Source of the DNA: Paenibacillus sp. V4I3
GTDB taxonomy: Bacteria > Bacillota > Bacilli > Paenibacillales > NBRC-103111
Assembly: GCF_030817215.1 (NCBI RefSeq)
Contig: NZ_JAUSZA010000001.1
Span: forward strand, 5,926,501 to 5,990,500
Reading direction: 5' to 3'
Length of the DNA stretch: 64,000 bases
The position numbers and the translations under genes were made by a program. This document shows positions 1 through 11,000 of the stretch, in pieces; the stretch's first letter is position 1, and every line of letters begins with the position of its first letter. The notes beneath the pieces are model-generated. The model worked only from the letters and a program-made list of their open reading frames with translations, was not told where the DNA came from and ran no database searches.

Positions 1-2396
1 GCCAGGCCCTGCAGCCGCTCATGCAGCTGCAGCGCGGTACGGTCCTGCTCCAGTGCAGCGCGCTGGAGCTCGTCGATCTTCCCGTTTAGCTCGTCCAGAA
101 ACGGGATGCTCTTCTCAATTCGGACGCGGAGTTCCTCGGCTAATCGCTCATTGGCAAGGAGCAGTTCAAGCTGCTGATCCACAGCTATCCAAGAAAGCTC
201 CGCATAACGCTCCTGCCAACCTTTTAACTGCTCAGCTAATGTTGTTGTTATTGAAGTTAACCTGATATCCGCTTCCGATAACAAGCTCGCAGCCGCCTGC
301 AGCTGAGCACCTGCTTGCACGAATTGTTGTGCAAGAAGTGCATGTTCTTTCTGCAGACTTTGGAAAGAATGTTCAAGTTCTTCAGACTGGGAAATACAGG
401 AAGATAGGCTTGTCTCCATAACTTTCCATTCCTTACGTAAAGCCTCAAAACTAACATCTTCATGATGCGCCCCAAAAATGGCATAAGCTCCTACTTCTAT
501 CCCAGCAGCAGCCTCACCCCATGCCATAGGGGACTGTTCACTGGTTACTTCACCATGTCCCTGTCCGATTAAAGTTGGAACAGTCAAATCAACCGCTTGC
601 TGATAGACGGTTCCCAATCTGCGCAGCAACTGCTGCCCCGTGAATTGACGCTCTTTTGCAAGCTGAAGCAGCTCTTCTACTTGTCCAAGCAGTTCTTCAT
701 TTGCCTCCAGATCATAGGCAGTTTCAGCTGGTACTTCGCTATGCTGCTTTAACGGATGCTCTGTCGCACCACATACAGGACAGTGATCCCCATCTACAAG
801 CTCACTGGCAAGAACTGCCGCCAAAATATGACGCTCTTGCATTTTCCAGCTCAGCTTCTGTCTCTCTTTGTAAGCTTGTAAAGCAGGAACGAACTTAGTA
901 AATGCTGCACTTTGCAAGTTAACCTCTATACCCGTTTCCTGCAACTCCTTCAGCCATCCTGACAATTTAACTTGATAGGCTTGCTGCTTGGCTGCCAATT
1001 GCAATTGACTTTGTTCCACTACCGAGTAAGCGCCAGCTTTTTCTTCTCTGGCCTTCTTCGCTTCAAGCTCTTGGGCTTGGAGTAGTTCAATTACCTTCTT
1101 TTCTTGAGATGCAGATTGTAATAGCTGTCGGGATACAGAGTTGGTTTCAACCAACTTCAGTTGATCTTTAAGCTCGGTTTGTTTAAGGATTGCTCTTTGT
1201 TTTGTTTCTATGTTTTTACTCACTTCAGCCTGTAAATTCGTTAAAGTCGCCTTGACTTTAGCTTCTTGATTCTGAGTGGACTGGATTTGAACTTGCACTT
1301 GTTCAAGCTCCTGTTGAATGACAAGTGCTTGCTGCAGTTGATCCAACCGCAATAAAAGCGGCCCTTCCTGTAAAGCCAGCTCTTGCTGCGCATGTTCAAA
1401 TTTGTGAACAGCTTGCTGATAAGTTGTTTCCGCTGTTAGTTGGGAAGCTGCTGCAATCTCAAGCTGCGTTTCCCCTGTCAACACATCTTTGGATGCCAAA
1501 GCATGCTGCTCCAGATAGGGTCTCACCTTTTCGGCCTGCTCTGCTTTTTGAAGAAGCAGCTCTTTCTCGAGGATTAACGCCTCTTGTTCCTGCTGCTTTT
1601 GCTTTTCTTGTTCCAGCGCTTCTTTCTCATTCTGCCACTGAAACACCTGCTTATGCTCGTCATAAGACTTCTCCTGCTGTTCCAAATGAAGACGACTTCG
1701 AACCGCTTCTTGTTCTGCTTCCAGAAGTCTGGCATTGGCCTCTTCTAGCGCTCTCTCTGAAGCATCACCAAGCCCCTGCTGCTCTGCAGCAAGCTGCTTA
1801 ACTGTGCTGTCCGTTTCTTTCACTTTGGAACTAACCTTCGCGCTCAATTGGTCCCCATACTGTTCAAGGTGAAATAGCCTCTGCAGCATTTGCCTACGAT
1901 CCTTGCCGGTCAACGTCAGAAATTCTGCGAATTTCCCTTGCGGGAGCACAACAGCTCTCGTAAAGTCCTGCATAGACAGACCCAGAATATGCTGTACCTG
2001 CTGATTCACCTCACCCGCTTTATCCGCAAGAACGATGGTCTCGGTCCCTTTGATATGTAAAAGCCGAGTAATGGTCCCGTTAATGGACATCTCCGCTCCC
2101 CGCTTGAATTGCCGCTCGACACGATAACGTTCAGTGCCAGCCGCATTCGTCAGCTCAAACGTAAAAGAAACGAACAGCGTCTGCTCCGCATGATTCATAA
2201 TCGCTTGGGTGCCTCCGCTTGCTCTTTCCACTTTGCCATATAACGATAACGTGATCGCATCCAGAATCGAAGATTTCCCACTGCCCGTTGGCCCAAATAT
2301 GCCAAACACGCCCGCATCCACTAATTGGCTAAAATCGATCGTCTGCATTTCCCGATAACTCTGAAGTCCGGACATTTGCAACTGAATTGGACGCAT
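1..2396 (-). CDS. sbcC: Exonuclease subunit SbcC (partial, C-terminus off the left edge)
   Basis: ATPase subunit of the SbcCD (Rad50/Mre11-like) complex that opens hairpins and trims blocked DNA ends. About 798 residues are visible; family members are about 1000-1150 residues, so the C-terminal coiled coil and Walker B lobe lie outside the window. Seen: an N-terminal Walker A (FGPTGSGKSS, about residues 34-43), a conserved LPQGKFAEFL segment, long Gln/Glu/Leu-rich coiled coil, and the zinc hook CPVC near residue 540 (plus-strand bases 771-782). Start chosen at the ATG on 2396, preceded by GAAAGGAGG. It follows sbcD on the same strand, but after an unusual 414-bp gap. Confidence 0.95.
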   Translation of the reverse strand, partial: MRPIQLQMSGLQSYREMQTIDFSQLVDAGVFGIFGPTGSGKSSILDAITLSLYGKVERASGGTQAIMNHAEQTLFVSFTFELTNAAGTERYRVERQFKRGAEMSINGTITRLLHIKGTETIVLADKAGEVNQQVQHILGLSMQDFTRAVVLPQGKFAEFLTLTGKDRRQMLQRLFHLEQYGDQLSAKVSSKVKETDSTVKQLAAEQQGLGDASERALEEANARLLEAEQEAVRSRLHLEQQEKSYDEHKQVFQWQNEKEALEQEKQKQQEQEALILEKELLLQKAEQAEKVRPYLEQHALASKDVLTGETQLEIAAASQLTAETTYQQAVHKFEHAQQELALQEGPLLLRLDQLQQALVIQQELEQVQVQIQSTQNQEAKVKATLTNLQAEVSKNIETKQRAILKQTELKDQLKLVETNSVSRQLLQSASQEKKVIELLQAQELEAKKAREEKAGAYSVVEQSQLQLAAKQQAYQVKLSGWLKELQETGIEVNLQSAAFTKFVPALQAYKERQKLSWKMQERHILAAVLASELVDGDHCPVCGATEHPLKQHSEVPAETAYDLEANEELLGQVEELLQLAKERQFTGQQLLRRLGTVYQQAVDLTVPTLIGQGHGEVTSEQSPMAWGEAAAGIEVGAYAIFGAHHEDVSFEALRKEWKVMETSLSSCISQSEELEHSFQSLQKEHALLAQQFVQAGAQLQAAASLLSEADIRLTSITTTLAEQLKGWQERYAELSWIAVDQQLELLLANERLAEELRVRIEKSIPFLDELNGKIDELQRAALEQDRTALQLHERLQGL

Positions 2397-2810
2397 GCCA
2401 AATCCTCCTTTCATAAAAACGCTAGAATCGCTTGTTATATGTTCCATCTGTTTTTTCTTCGTTAACATATTAATCTACTTAGGTTTTCGCAGTTATCCAC
2501 AAGTACTTCTTGGGCATAAAACACTTCTTTTCCTGTAACTAAGCCGCAGCAACTAATTCAACTGAAAGCAATTCATCAAATTTGTCTTAAATCATTCACT
2601 CCGGTAAAAAAACTGCAAAAACTACATCAAATTCTTCTAAACTGAAGCTATTTGAGTAAATTTGACGATATTAACTACACTTTTTGCATTAAAACTCACA
2701 TTTATAGTCATTTCGCGTGAAATAGATGCACTAAATGCAGTTCCTTTTTCCACGTCGTGGGAGAAAGAACTAGTGAGTGAGTAAGCTAGAGAGAGTTCGA
2801 CTCCCCAAAC
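2397..2810. other. AT-rich sbcD-sbcC spacer, possible repeat relic
   Basis: These 414 bp hold no convincing gene apart from the sbcC ribosome binding site (2401-2412). The sequence is AT-rich and, read on the minus strand, repeats variants of an AACTGCA/TGCAGTT-type word (for example AACTGCATTTAGTGCA near 2735). It resembles the degenerate dispersed intergenic repeats seen in Paenibacillus, but that is from memory. sbcD and sbcC usually touch or overlap, so the spacer looks inserted. Confidence 0.4.
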
Positions 2811-3989
2811 CTACTCCCCCGCAGCACCCGCCAAATCCTTCTCCTGCAGCAGCTCCAAAAACAACCGAACCAATTCAGGTTCCGGCTGCGCACCACCTGT
2901 TTGACGCGAGTAGAAGCGCGTGAAATGCTCCTCCATCGACAGATCAGATCTGGATACCACGGCTCGGACTGCCTCCATCTCTGGGTAAATTGGCCGAATA
3001 TGTATGAAGCCTTCGTATGCTTTACGCAGCGATTGAATCTGTTCGATTGACATGGCTTCTGTCATCGTGACTTCTAAATCAATCCAGGCTGAAGCATCGC
3101 GTTGTTCATCAAGCCATTGATGTACTTGCCCAATCCCTTCTTTGGCTTTCCAACTAACAAGCGGACGGCCCGAAGTCAGAAAAATCTCTTTAGGCTCGGC
3201 CACTTGTCCCGGAGCTAGATCGAGCACTGTGACCGACTTCGCTTGTCCGGCTTCCGAGAAGCTGTAGGCGATTGGAGAACCACAGTAACGGATGGGGGAC
3301 GCTGCTTTCACATTTTGCGGTCTATGCAAATGGCCAAGCGCAACATATTGCGCTCCTGCCGTCAGAGCATTTGTATCCACCGTGTAGGCGCCTCCTACTT
3401 GGATTGGGCGCTCCGATTCCGTTTCATGACCGCCGAGTACGTACAAATGGCTCATGATCAAATTCACCGTACCGGCTTCAAAAGAAGCCGCTTGCTTACG
3501 AATAAGTGCACCCACACGTTCGGAATATTTACTGCGAAGTACTTCCTCCTCGGCAACATCCGAGAGAAGCTCCTTGAGTCGTGATTCAGACGGATACGGG
3601 AGCGCTATCAATCGTGCCAACTCACCTGTTCTAGCAATACCAATCGACTGAATGTCAGGGACCGGTAAGCCAATAATCGTGATCCCTTGTTTAGCCGCAA
3701 GCGGCCCTGATGCTGCAAGCCGATCCGGATGGTCATGGTTGCCGGAGATAATAGCCACTTGGCGCTTACCGCCGTCAGCCAACCTGGAAATGCCTTCATA
3801 GAAAAGCTGTTCAGCAGCAGCTGGAGGATTTACGCTATCATAGATGTCTCCTGCGATCAGAACCAAATCGATGGCTTGATCTTGAACAATCTGCACAAGC
3901 TCATCCATGAAAGCCGTCTGTTCCTCTAGCCGGCTGCGACCTTCGAGTGTTCGACCGAAGTGCCAATCGGCAGTGTGTAAAATTCGCAT
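2811..3989 (-). CDS. sbcD: Exonuclease subunit SbcD
   Basis: Mre11-type nuclease partner of SbcC; Mn-dependent ds-exonuclease and hairpin endonuclease. The 392-residue product has the metallophosphoesterase motifs in order: DWHFG near residue 8, GDIYD near 47, GNHD near 83, a later SHLYV and GHLH. The length is normal for the family. It starts at ATG 3989 with a weak GGAG-type site (aaGGAGatgag), 52 bp after the addA stop, in the usual addB-addA-sbcD-sbcC order. Co-transcription with addAB is likely, while sbcC is separated by the spacer at 2397-2810. Confidence 0.97.
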   Translation of the reverse strand: MRILHTADWHFGRTLEGRSRLEEQTAFMDELVQIVQDQAIDLVLIAGDIYDSVNPPAAAEQLFYEGISRLADGGKRQVAIISGNHDHPDRLAASGPLAAKQGITIIGLPVPDIQSIGIARTGELARLIALPYPSESRLKELLSDVAEEEVLRSKYSERVGALIRKQAASFEAGTVNLIMSHLYVLGGHETESERPIQVGGAYTVDTNALTAGAQYVALGHLHRPQNVKAASPIRYCGSPIAYSFSEAGQAKSVTVLDLAPGQVAEPKEIFLTSGRPLVSWKAKEGIGQVHQWLDEQRDASAWIDLEVTMTEAMSIEQIQSLRKAYEGFIHIRPIYPEMEAVRAVVSRSDLSMEEHFTRFYSRQTGGAQPEPELVRLFLELLQEKDLAGAAGE

Positions 3990-4041
3990 AACTCATCTCC
4001 TTCCTAGGCATTCTTTATACTCCGTTGCTATCTATCCCCTT

Positions 4042-7000
4042 TTACATCTCCAACAACTTCGCCCCATCAAAGAAATACAAGAACTTCCCATTTACAGGAC
4101 GCTTCCAAATATGTTCCACGGCCCGGGTATACAGTGATATTTGCTTCTCATAACGAACCATTAGTTCCGCATCAGTGCTTCCCTTTACCGCATCCGTTTT
4201 ATAATCAACCAACACGAGTCCTAGGTCGTCTTCGAATAAACAATCGATAACCCCTTGAATTAACACCGTCTCCCCTATCGTGGAGCGGTCGGTTCCAATG
4301 TAGACCTCATCCGCAGGCAGTCCGTAGCTAAATGGCACCTCACGCTGCACGTTCGCAGCTTGTACCATCCGTTTGCCAACTTCTGTTTCGAAAAACTTCA
4401 ATACAACCGGAATATCTACAACATCACACTGCTCCTGCGTGAGCGTTTGTTTGTTCAGCATCTCCTCAAGAGTTGCCTGTATACTTGATTCCGTTGGCGA
4501 TTCCTGCAAAGAAAGATTTTGCATAACAGCATGGACAACAGTTCCCTTTTCAGCTGCAGTTAGCTTTTTCTCTTCCATGAATCGAGGCCTGCGCCATACC
4601 GCAGTCTTTGGCTTCACCTCAGATTCATCCAAAACAGCAGTCTCAGCCCCAGATGGAAATTCCATTTCTCCTGCTATGCGATTACGCTCAGACAAACGCT
4701 TCATTTCCGACACAGTGGTCTTAGCAAAATGCTTAGGCGCATCCGGGTATTCGTATGTCCATGAAAGCCGATCCTCCAACCAATCCTTCCATCTGCCCAC
4801 TGTAGGTACAGAAAGACTATGATGTACGGCTGATATTCGTTCTGCGTCTGGTAACACACTCTCAGCTTCTAATGTTTCTTCCAATTGCAAACTCTCAGGC
4901 TGGATAACCGTCAACTTCCACTGAGAAGGATCTTGAAGCAGACGAACGCCAGATGATGCCTCACTAATGCCGAGGCGCTCTCTCCAAAGAGCCGCATCTG
5001 GATGACGAAGCAGGGCAGGTCCGACCCAATCGAGATAGCTCCTCGCTTTCGCCAGTTCAAAGTCTGGCAAATACCAATCTGTCCTAGACAGATGACGCCC
5101 CCACCCACGCAGCAGCTTATCAAGTGATTTCACTGTGCCAAGTAAATACAGCTTTTCTCTCGCCCTTGTGAGAGCAACATACAAGACGCGCATTTCCTCT
5201 GCAAGCAGCTCTAGCTTCATTCTTCTTTTGATAGCTAAGGAAGGCAGTGTCGGATAGCTTATACGCAAATTCGTATCCACAAAACGCGGTCCAAAGCCAA
5301 GCTCTTTATGCAGTAAAAAAGCATCATTCAAATCACGTTGATTGAACATTTTGGCCATTCCTGCCACAAATACAACAGGGAACTCAAGCCCCTTACTTTT
5401 ATGAATGGACATGATGCGAACTACATCTTCTTGTTCACCGAGCGCACGCGCTGTGCCTAAATCTCCGCCACTCTCTTTCATTCGTTCAATAAAACGCAGG
5501 AAGCGGAATAATCCACGTAGGGATGTACTTTCGTATTGTCGTGCACGATCGTATAACGCTCTTAAATTAGCTTGTCTTTGCAAGCCTCCTGGCAATCCGC
5601 CGGCGAAATCGTAATAGCCCGTTTGTCTATAGATGCTCCAAATTAAATCGGCAAGGGAGCCTTGTCTAGCATCATTCCGCCAATTTTCCAGAAGCCCAAG
5701 AAAATGGTTCAGCTTTTGTAAAAGAGCTTCATTATCATCTGACTCTGCACTTTTAACTACCTGTAAGATAGACTCGTAAAATGGCACTGATTTATCCGCG
5801 ACCCTGATTTGCGCTAAATCCTCAGCGGTTAGCTGCACGACCGGTGAACGCAGTACGGCCGCCAATGGCACATCCTGATACGGATTGTCGATGACTTTCA
5901 ACAAGGAAAGCATCACTTCTACTTCCGTTGCAGAAAAATATCCCGTGCTCAGTTCTGCATAGGCCGGTATGCCCTGTTTTTTGAGTTCATCAATGATGAC
6001 AGGAGACCACGCCTGCGTTGCACGCAGCAAAATCACGATATCACGATAGGTCGCAGGACGATCGCCACCGGTTCTTTTATCAAAAACCTGAAAAGCTTCC
6101 TGTCCCCCAGCCCCCAGCAATCCTCGAATTTGGCGAGCAATCGTGCGTGCTTCCAGCTGCGCAGTTTCCAGTTCTTGCGCTTCTATTACGGGATCAGAGG
6201 CTCCTTCGGCCCCCTCTCCAAAAGCTTCTGACTCTTGATCATCGGTATCCTCAGTGAACAATTCACTTTTGTCTGACACTTCCGTCCCACGATCAACAAT
6301 CAGCATTTCTACTGAGCAGTCAGAAGCTGATGGCGGATAACCCGCTCCGTATACAAGCTCTGCGCGCTCATCATAGGCGATTTCACCAACAGTTTCATTC
6401 ATCATTTGTTTAAAAAGAAAATTAACTGCATCGACAACCTGTATACGACTGCGGAAATTACGCGCCAAATCGATTCTTCCACCTTCGGAAGACGTCTCTG
6501 GCGATTCATCCTTATTGGAACGGTACGCCTTATACTTCTCCAGGAAGAGACCTGGCTCAGCAAGACGGAACCGATATATACTCTGTTTCACGTCGCCTAC
6601 CATAAACCGATTGCCAGGCTTCGTATTCGAGATTAGTTCAACAATAGCTTCCTGTACGCGGTTCGTATCCTGATATTCATCCAAAAGTACTTCCACGAAT
6701 TGTCTGCGATAAGTCTGAGCAGCCTCGGATGGAATCAGATCCCCGGGGATTGAGCCCTCTGCGCTAAGAATTTGTAAACAATAGTGCTCTAAATCGGCAA
6801 AATCGATCAAACCCTTAGCTTGCTTGGCCTCTTGATACCGCTGTCCGAAATCAACAACCAGATCCACTAACGTGTGAAGCAAAGGAGCCATTTCGGCAAT
6901 TTCCTGATGGAATTGTTCAGGTGTACGTCCGAACAGCTCTTCTTTCATTTTGTTAATTTGCTCTTTGGCTTTATTGCGCAGTTCTTTGACTTCCTCTTGC

Positions 7001-7995
7001 AGCTCTTTATCATAGTCATCGCCTTTGCACGCTTTGAGCTTGCCAAACTCGACCGTCTGGAAACCAAGATACAAGACGGACCACGGATAGGTGGTCGTTT
7101 CACGCAAATTATCTACGAGCAGCAAATCTTCTCGCAGATTGTCCAAATACGGGGCCGGACCGCCAGGCGATTCAGCGATTTGCTGCGCTTGCCGCAGCAG
7201 ATCAGCGGCTCCTTCCAGCTCTAAAGACAGGTCGCGGATCAGACTCTGCTCCCAGATCGAATAGTCCACTGGCGCAGTCGCAGCGGCAACGTAAGGCAGC
7301 GCCTCCTGCATAACGGAGGCCGCCTCATCCGGCACGTCCTGCGGTACCTGCGGCGCCGGCGGTCCAAACATCGAAGCCGTCGCCCTGAGCCAGTACTCCG
7401 GCCACGGATGACTGCGCGACACATCATACAGCTTCTGAATAAGCTGCATGATCGCGTCGTCGTTGCGCTCGCCGCTGAACGAATCGACCAGCCGCCAGAA
7501 GGCGCTGTTCTCTCCGCTCACGGCGTAGTACTGCTCAAGCATTTCGCCTAACAGATCTTGGCGAAGCAGGTCAGCTTCCGTCTCGTTCGCTATACGGAAG
7601 CCCGGATCTAACCGAATAAGGCTGAAGTAACGTTGAACGACTTCCAGACAGAAGGAATGCAGCGTAGTAATCGATGCACGTCCCATCAGTGCGAGCTGCT
7701 TGCGCAAATGCTGCGAATGCGGCTGCTTCATCAACTCTTTTTCCAGTGCTTCACGAATGCGATGCTTCATCTCGGATGCCGCTGCCTTGGTAAACGTCGC
7801 AACCAGCAAGCGGTCAACATCAATCGGCTCCCACTCATTGGATATCCGGCGTATAATCCGCTCGACGAGCACGGCGGTTTTGCCTGAACCAGCAGCAGCG
7901 GCAACAAGCATATTTTGACCCTTGAGTGTAATCGCATCCCATTGATCATCCGTCCATGTACTGCCGGGAGGCTTAGGCTGTTGTTGTTTATTCAC
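4042..7995 (-). CDS. addA: ATP-dependent helicase/nuclease subunit A
   Basis: Large subunit of AddAB, the Gram-positive counterpart of RecBCD, which resects double-strand breaks until it meets a Chi site. The 1317-residue product carries UvrD-type helicase motifs: Walker A (AAAAGSGKTA, about residues 33-42), DEYQD (about 419-423), motif V around SIHKSKGLEF and motif VI around YVALTRAREK. The C-terminal RecB-family nuclease is shown by GVIDCLF followed by VDYKTD. The start codon is GTG with AGGAG eight bases upstream. It lies 23 bp after addB. Bases 7200-7560 (N-terminal third) are visibly richer in GC than the rest. Confidence 0.97.
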   Translation of the reverse strand: MNKQQQPKPPGSTWTDDQWDAITLKGQNMLVAAAAGSGKTAVLVERIIRRISNEWEPIDVDRLLVATFTKAAASEMKHRIREALEKELMKQPHSQHLRKQLALMGRASITTLHSFCLEVVQRYFSLIRLDPGFRIANETEADLLRQDLLGEMLEQYYAVSGENSAFWRLVDSFSGERNDDAIMQLIQKLYDVSRSHPWPEYWLRATASMFGPPAPQVPQDVPDEAASVMQEALPYVAAATAPVDYSIWEQSLIRDLSLELEGAADLLRQAQQIAESPGGPAPYLDNLREDLLLVDNLRETTTYPWSVLYLGFQTVEFGKLKACKGDDYDKELQEEVKELRNKAKEQINKMKEELFGRTPEQFHQEIAEMAPLLHTLVDLVVDFGQRYQEAKQAKGLIDFADLEHYCLQILSAEGSIPGDLIPSEAAQTYRRQFVEVLLDEYQDTNRVQEAIVELISNTKPGNRFMVGDVKQSIYRFRLAEPGLFLEKYKAYRSNKDESPETSSEGGRIDLARNFRSRIQVVDAVNFLFKQMMNETVGEIAYDERAELVYGAGYPPSASDCSVEMLIVDRGTEVSDKSELFTEDTDDQESEAFGEGAEGASDPVIEAQELETAQLEARTIARQIRGLLGAGGQEAFQVFDKRTGGDRPATYRDIVILLRATQAWSPVIIDELKKQGIPAYAELSTGYFSATEVEVMLSLLKVIDNPYQDVPLAAVLRSPVVQLTAEDLAQIRVADKSVPFYESILQVVKSAESDDNEALLQKLNHFLGLLENWRNDARQGSLADLIWSIYRQTGYYDFAGGLPGGLQRQANLRALYDRARQYESTSLRGLFRFLRFIERMKESGGDLGTARALGEQEDVVRIMSIHKSKGLEFPVVFVAGMAKMFNQRDLNDAFLLHKELGFGPRFVDTNLRISYPTLPSLAIKRRMKLELLAEEMRVLYVALTRAREKLYLLGTVKSLDKLLRGWGRHLSRTDWYLPDFELAKARSYLDWVGPALLRHPDAALWRERLGISEASSGVRLLQDPSQWKLTVIQPESLQLEETLEAESVLPDAERISAVHHSLSVPTVGRWKDWLEDRLSWTYEYPDAPKHFAKTTVSEMKRLSERNRIAGEMEFPSGAETAVLDESEVKPKTAVWRRPRFMEEKKLTAAEKGTVVHAVMQNLSLQESPTESSIQATLEEMLNKQTLTQEQCDVVDIPVVLKFFETEVGKRMVQAANVQREVPFSYGLPADEVYIGTDRSTIGETVLIQGVIDCLFEDDLGLVLVDYKTDAVKGSTDAELMVRYEKQISLYTRAVEHIWKRPVNGKFLYFFDGAKLLEM

Positions 7996-8018
7996 GTATG
8001 TTACGCTCCTTTCTGCCT

Positions 8019-11000
8019 TTAGGATTGGCTCACGTTTTGCTCCAGATCGGACCAGAGCTGATCTTTGCCCCGTTGTTTGAGCTGGTGAACCTCATTGCCT
8101 TCAAATAAGGGATCAAATTGACAAATCGATTTATACGAGCAATGCAGACAGGCTGTTTTTTTACCCAAACGGTACGGAGCAATATCCACATGTCCATCTG
8201 TGATACCCGTACCGATCTGTTTGACCTGTTTCCGCACATATTTACGAAGTGTATCCCACTGTTCATCCGTTGCTACCGAAGAGGTTGAATAGAAGCTTCC
8301 ATCCTTTTTCAAGGCAACTGGGATAAGCTGTGAGTGACCGGCACTTTTCACCAGCTCATCGTCCATCATACCGGCTACTTCCGCATCAGCGGTGATTAGG
8401 CCTTTCATTTTATAACGTTTGCGCAGCTCCTTCTCCACTTCAGAGGGATCGAGGGCATTTTTTTGCTGGAGCATCGGATTGTGCACATGGAAATAAAGCA
8501 CGCCTGCCGGCCTCGCTGCAATGCCCAGCCACTGCTCCGCGTGAGTAATAATGACGTCCAAATACGTCAGCATCTGCAGGGAAAGACCGTAATACACCTC
8601 AGATAACTGTAAGGAGGTTTGACTTGATTTATAGTCAATAACGCGCAAAAGAACGCCTTGCTCGCCATCCGCTCGATCCACACGGTCAATCCGACCGATA
8701 ATTTCCATCGTGCAGCCATTATCCAACTCGAAGGTCAGTGACGGCAATTCTTTGCCAGGTCCAAAATCAATCTCCAGCCCCAGTGGCTGGAATTGTCCAT
8801 GCTTGGCATGCTCACCGAGCACAACTGCTGCTCTGCCTACAACCTGCTTCAATTTTCTTGCTATGTAAGCATAACGGCTTGAACTTAACAGAATTTCTCC
8901 CTGGAGCCTTGGCGCTAGCTCATCCACGACTTGAGCGGAACGCTCCATGCATTGCTCAGCTGTAAGCGAACCCCAGTCGAGCTGATCCTGCTGGAGCTTT
9001 TGCACAAACTGATTTAGCGCTGCGTGGAACAATTGCCCAATGTCCGGAGCATCTAGTCGATAAACCCGTCTTTCCTGCAGTCTTAAACCATGGGACACGA
9101 AATGCGAGAAAGGACAAGCCACATACTTCTCCATTCTCGATACACTCGCACGTAAATTTTGCCCATATAGAAGCTTGCTGGTCTTCGAGCTGAGGCCATT
9201 CTCTTTATTCGTATATTGCAGTGCCTGAACTAACGATTGCAGCTTCATCTGCCACTCCGGCTGCTCGGCATACCAATTGTACGTTTCCCACCAAAGGTCA
9301 GCCATTCGTCCGCCTAACATCCAATGCTTCATGCGGACAGCCAAATAGGAGATAGCTTGAATAGGGTGTGAAATATATGCCGCCTGTTCGCCTTCGGGCG
9401 TTTCAGCTGCTGGTTCAGCAAGTAAAAGCGGGGCTTCTGTCCCCGGAAAAAGTTGACGCATCTGCTTGATTAGCTCCGAAGGCAGAAGTGATTTCCCTTC
9501 CTCATCGGCAAGCGGGTAGCTCATCCAAAGCCTTTTACCTGGCACAGTTAGCGACGTATACACAATAAACTGCTCGTCCAGGAGCTTGCGGCGACTGCCA
9601 TCAGCCATTGGCAAGCCTGACTCTGTCAGTACACTTCTTTCCGCTTCCGTAAGGACGCCTTTTTCATCCATTTGAGCAGGGATAACCCCGTCGTTGACGC
9701 CCAGAATGTAAGCATATCGAATCCCGCTGGAACGTGTCCGATCCATACTTCCAATCAATAACTGATCCATCGAAGGCGGCACTAAGCCTAGCTTCATGCT
9801 CTCCATACCGGTCTCAATAAGTCCGTTAAAAAGCTCCAGACTCAGGTCGTCTTCCCCCATTGTCTCCACCAATTGATCCAGCATATCCATAACACTATCC
9901 CACATTTGGCTATGCTCTCGCGCTTTTTCTGGCTTCCCATCTTGGATCGCTTGCCCACTCCAGGACTCTAATTTCTCAGGAGCCTGTACAGTGACCAGAA
10001 GCTCATATAACGCTTCAACCTGATCTTTAACAGAGCTTGCTTGCTGTAAACGTTTCGAAAAAGCAAGAAGCGGTCTTACAACCCATGCTTTGCTCGTATT
10101 TAAGGATTGCAGCTCAGCCGTTTGCTCCTGTACACCTTCGTCCGCTTGTTCCAAATTAGCTCGGAATTTATAGGTCCATGGCTTACCGTCCGTCCATCTG
10201 TACCCTTGAATGCCGAAGGCAAGTACATAATTCTCTAATTTATCCAGCTCCGTCCGCTGAGAAGCTGCTTCCTTTGGCAGCAGCAGATCCGTTTTGACAC
10301 ACCGAAAAACGGCATCGTAATGCCAATTATGCTGCACAACTTCCAAGGCTGAGCGAATGAATTCAACGAGTGGATGATGAAGGACTGACCGCTTTTGGTC
10401 AAAAAAGTGAGGAATGTCATAATCGGTCAAAACCGCTTTTAACAAATCCTGATAGCCATCCATGTTCCGTACCATGACCGCTATTTCCCGCCATCGAACT
10501 CCTTGTTCACGAACCAGCAGCAGCATATCCCGCACGGCCCCCTCAACCTCAGCACGGCGATGGACAGCCTCCCTAATAACAAGCTGGTCGCTTAATTTCT
10601 CGGTTGGCGCAGGCTTATATTGCCCAGCACCGCCACCAATACGTCGATCGAAATTTCGCTCTAAATAGCCCAGAGCCGGACTATCTTCATAGCGCGGCGA
10701 AGTTTCAGGAGCCAAGAGATGAACTTCAGCTGCCGGTAAACCAAGCTTCCATATGAGTTCTTGCATCCGTACCATCGTCATCGCTGTAGGGTGAAACAAA
10801 TCCAGCTCATCGGGCGTATCTCCGGCCTGCAGCTCACGATCAAGACAGAGTGTAACCGTCACCTGTTTGCACGCAGCGAAAAGCGCGCCAAGCACCGCAA
10901 ACTCTTGCGGTGTGAAGCCGTGAAAACCATCAATCCATACCGATGCCGACCGCAAATACGCGGAGTTTGGAATTTGCTCTGCCAGCAGCGTTAAATAATC

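Noticed and set aside
1325..1801. 158-residue plus-strand frame inside sbcC
   Set aside because: Antisense shadow of the SbcC coiled-coil region; no start signal and no recognisable domain.
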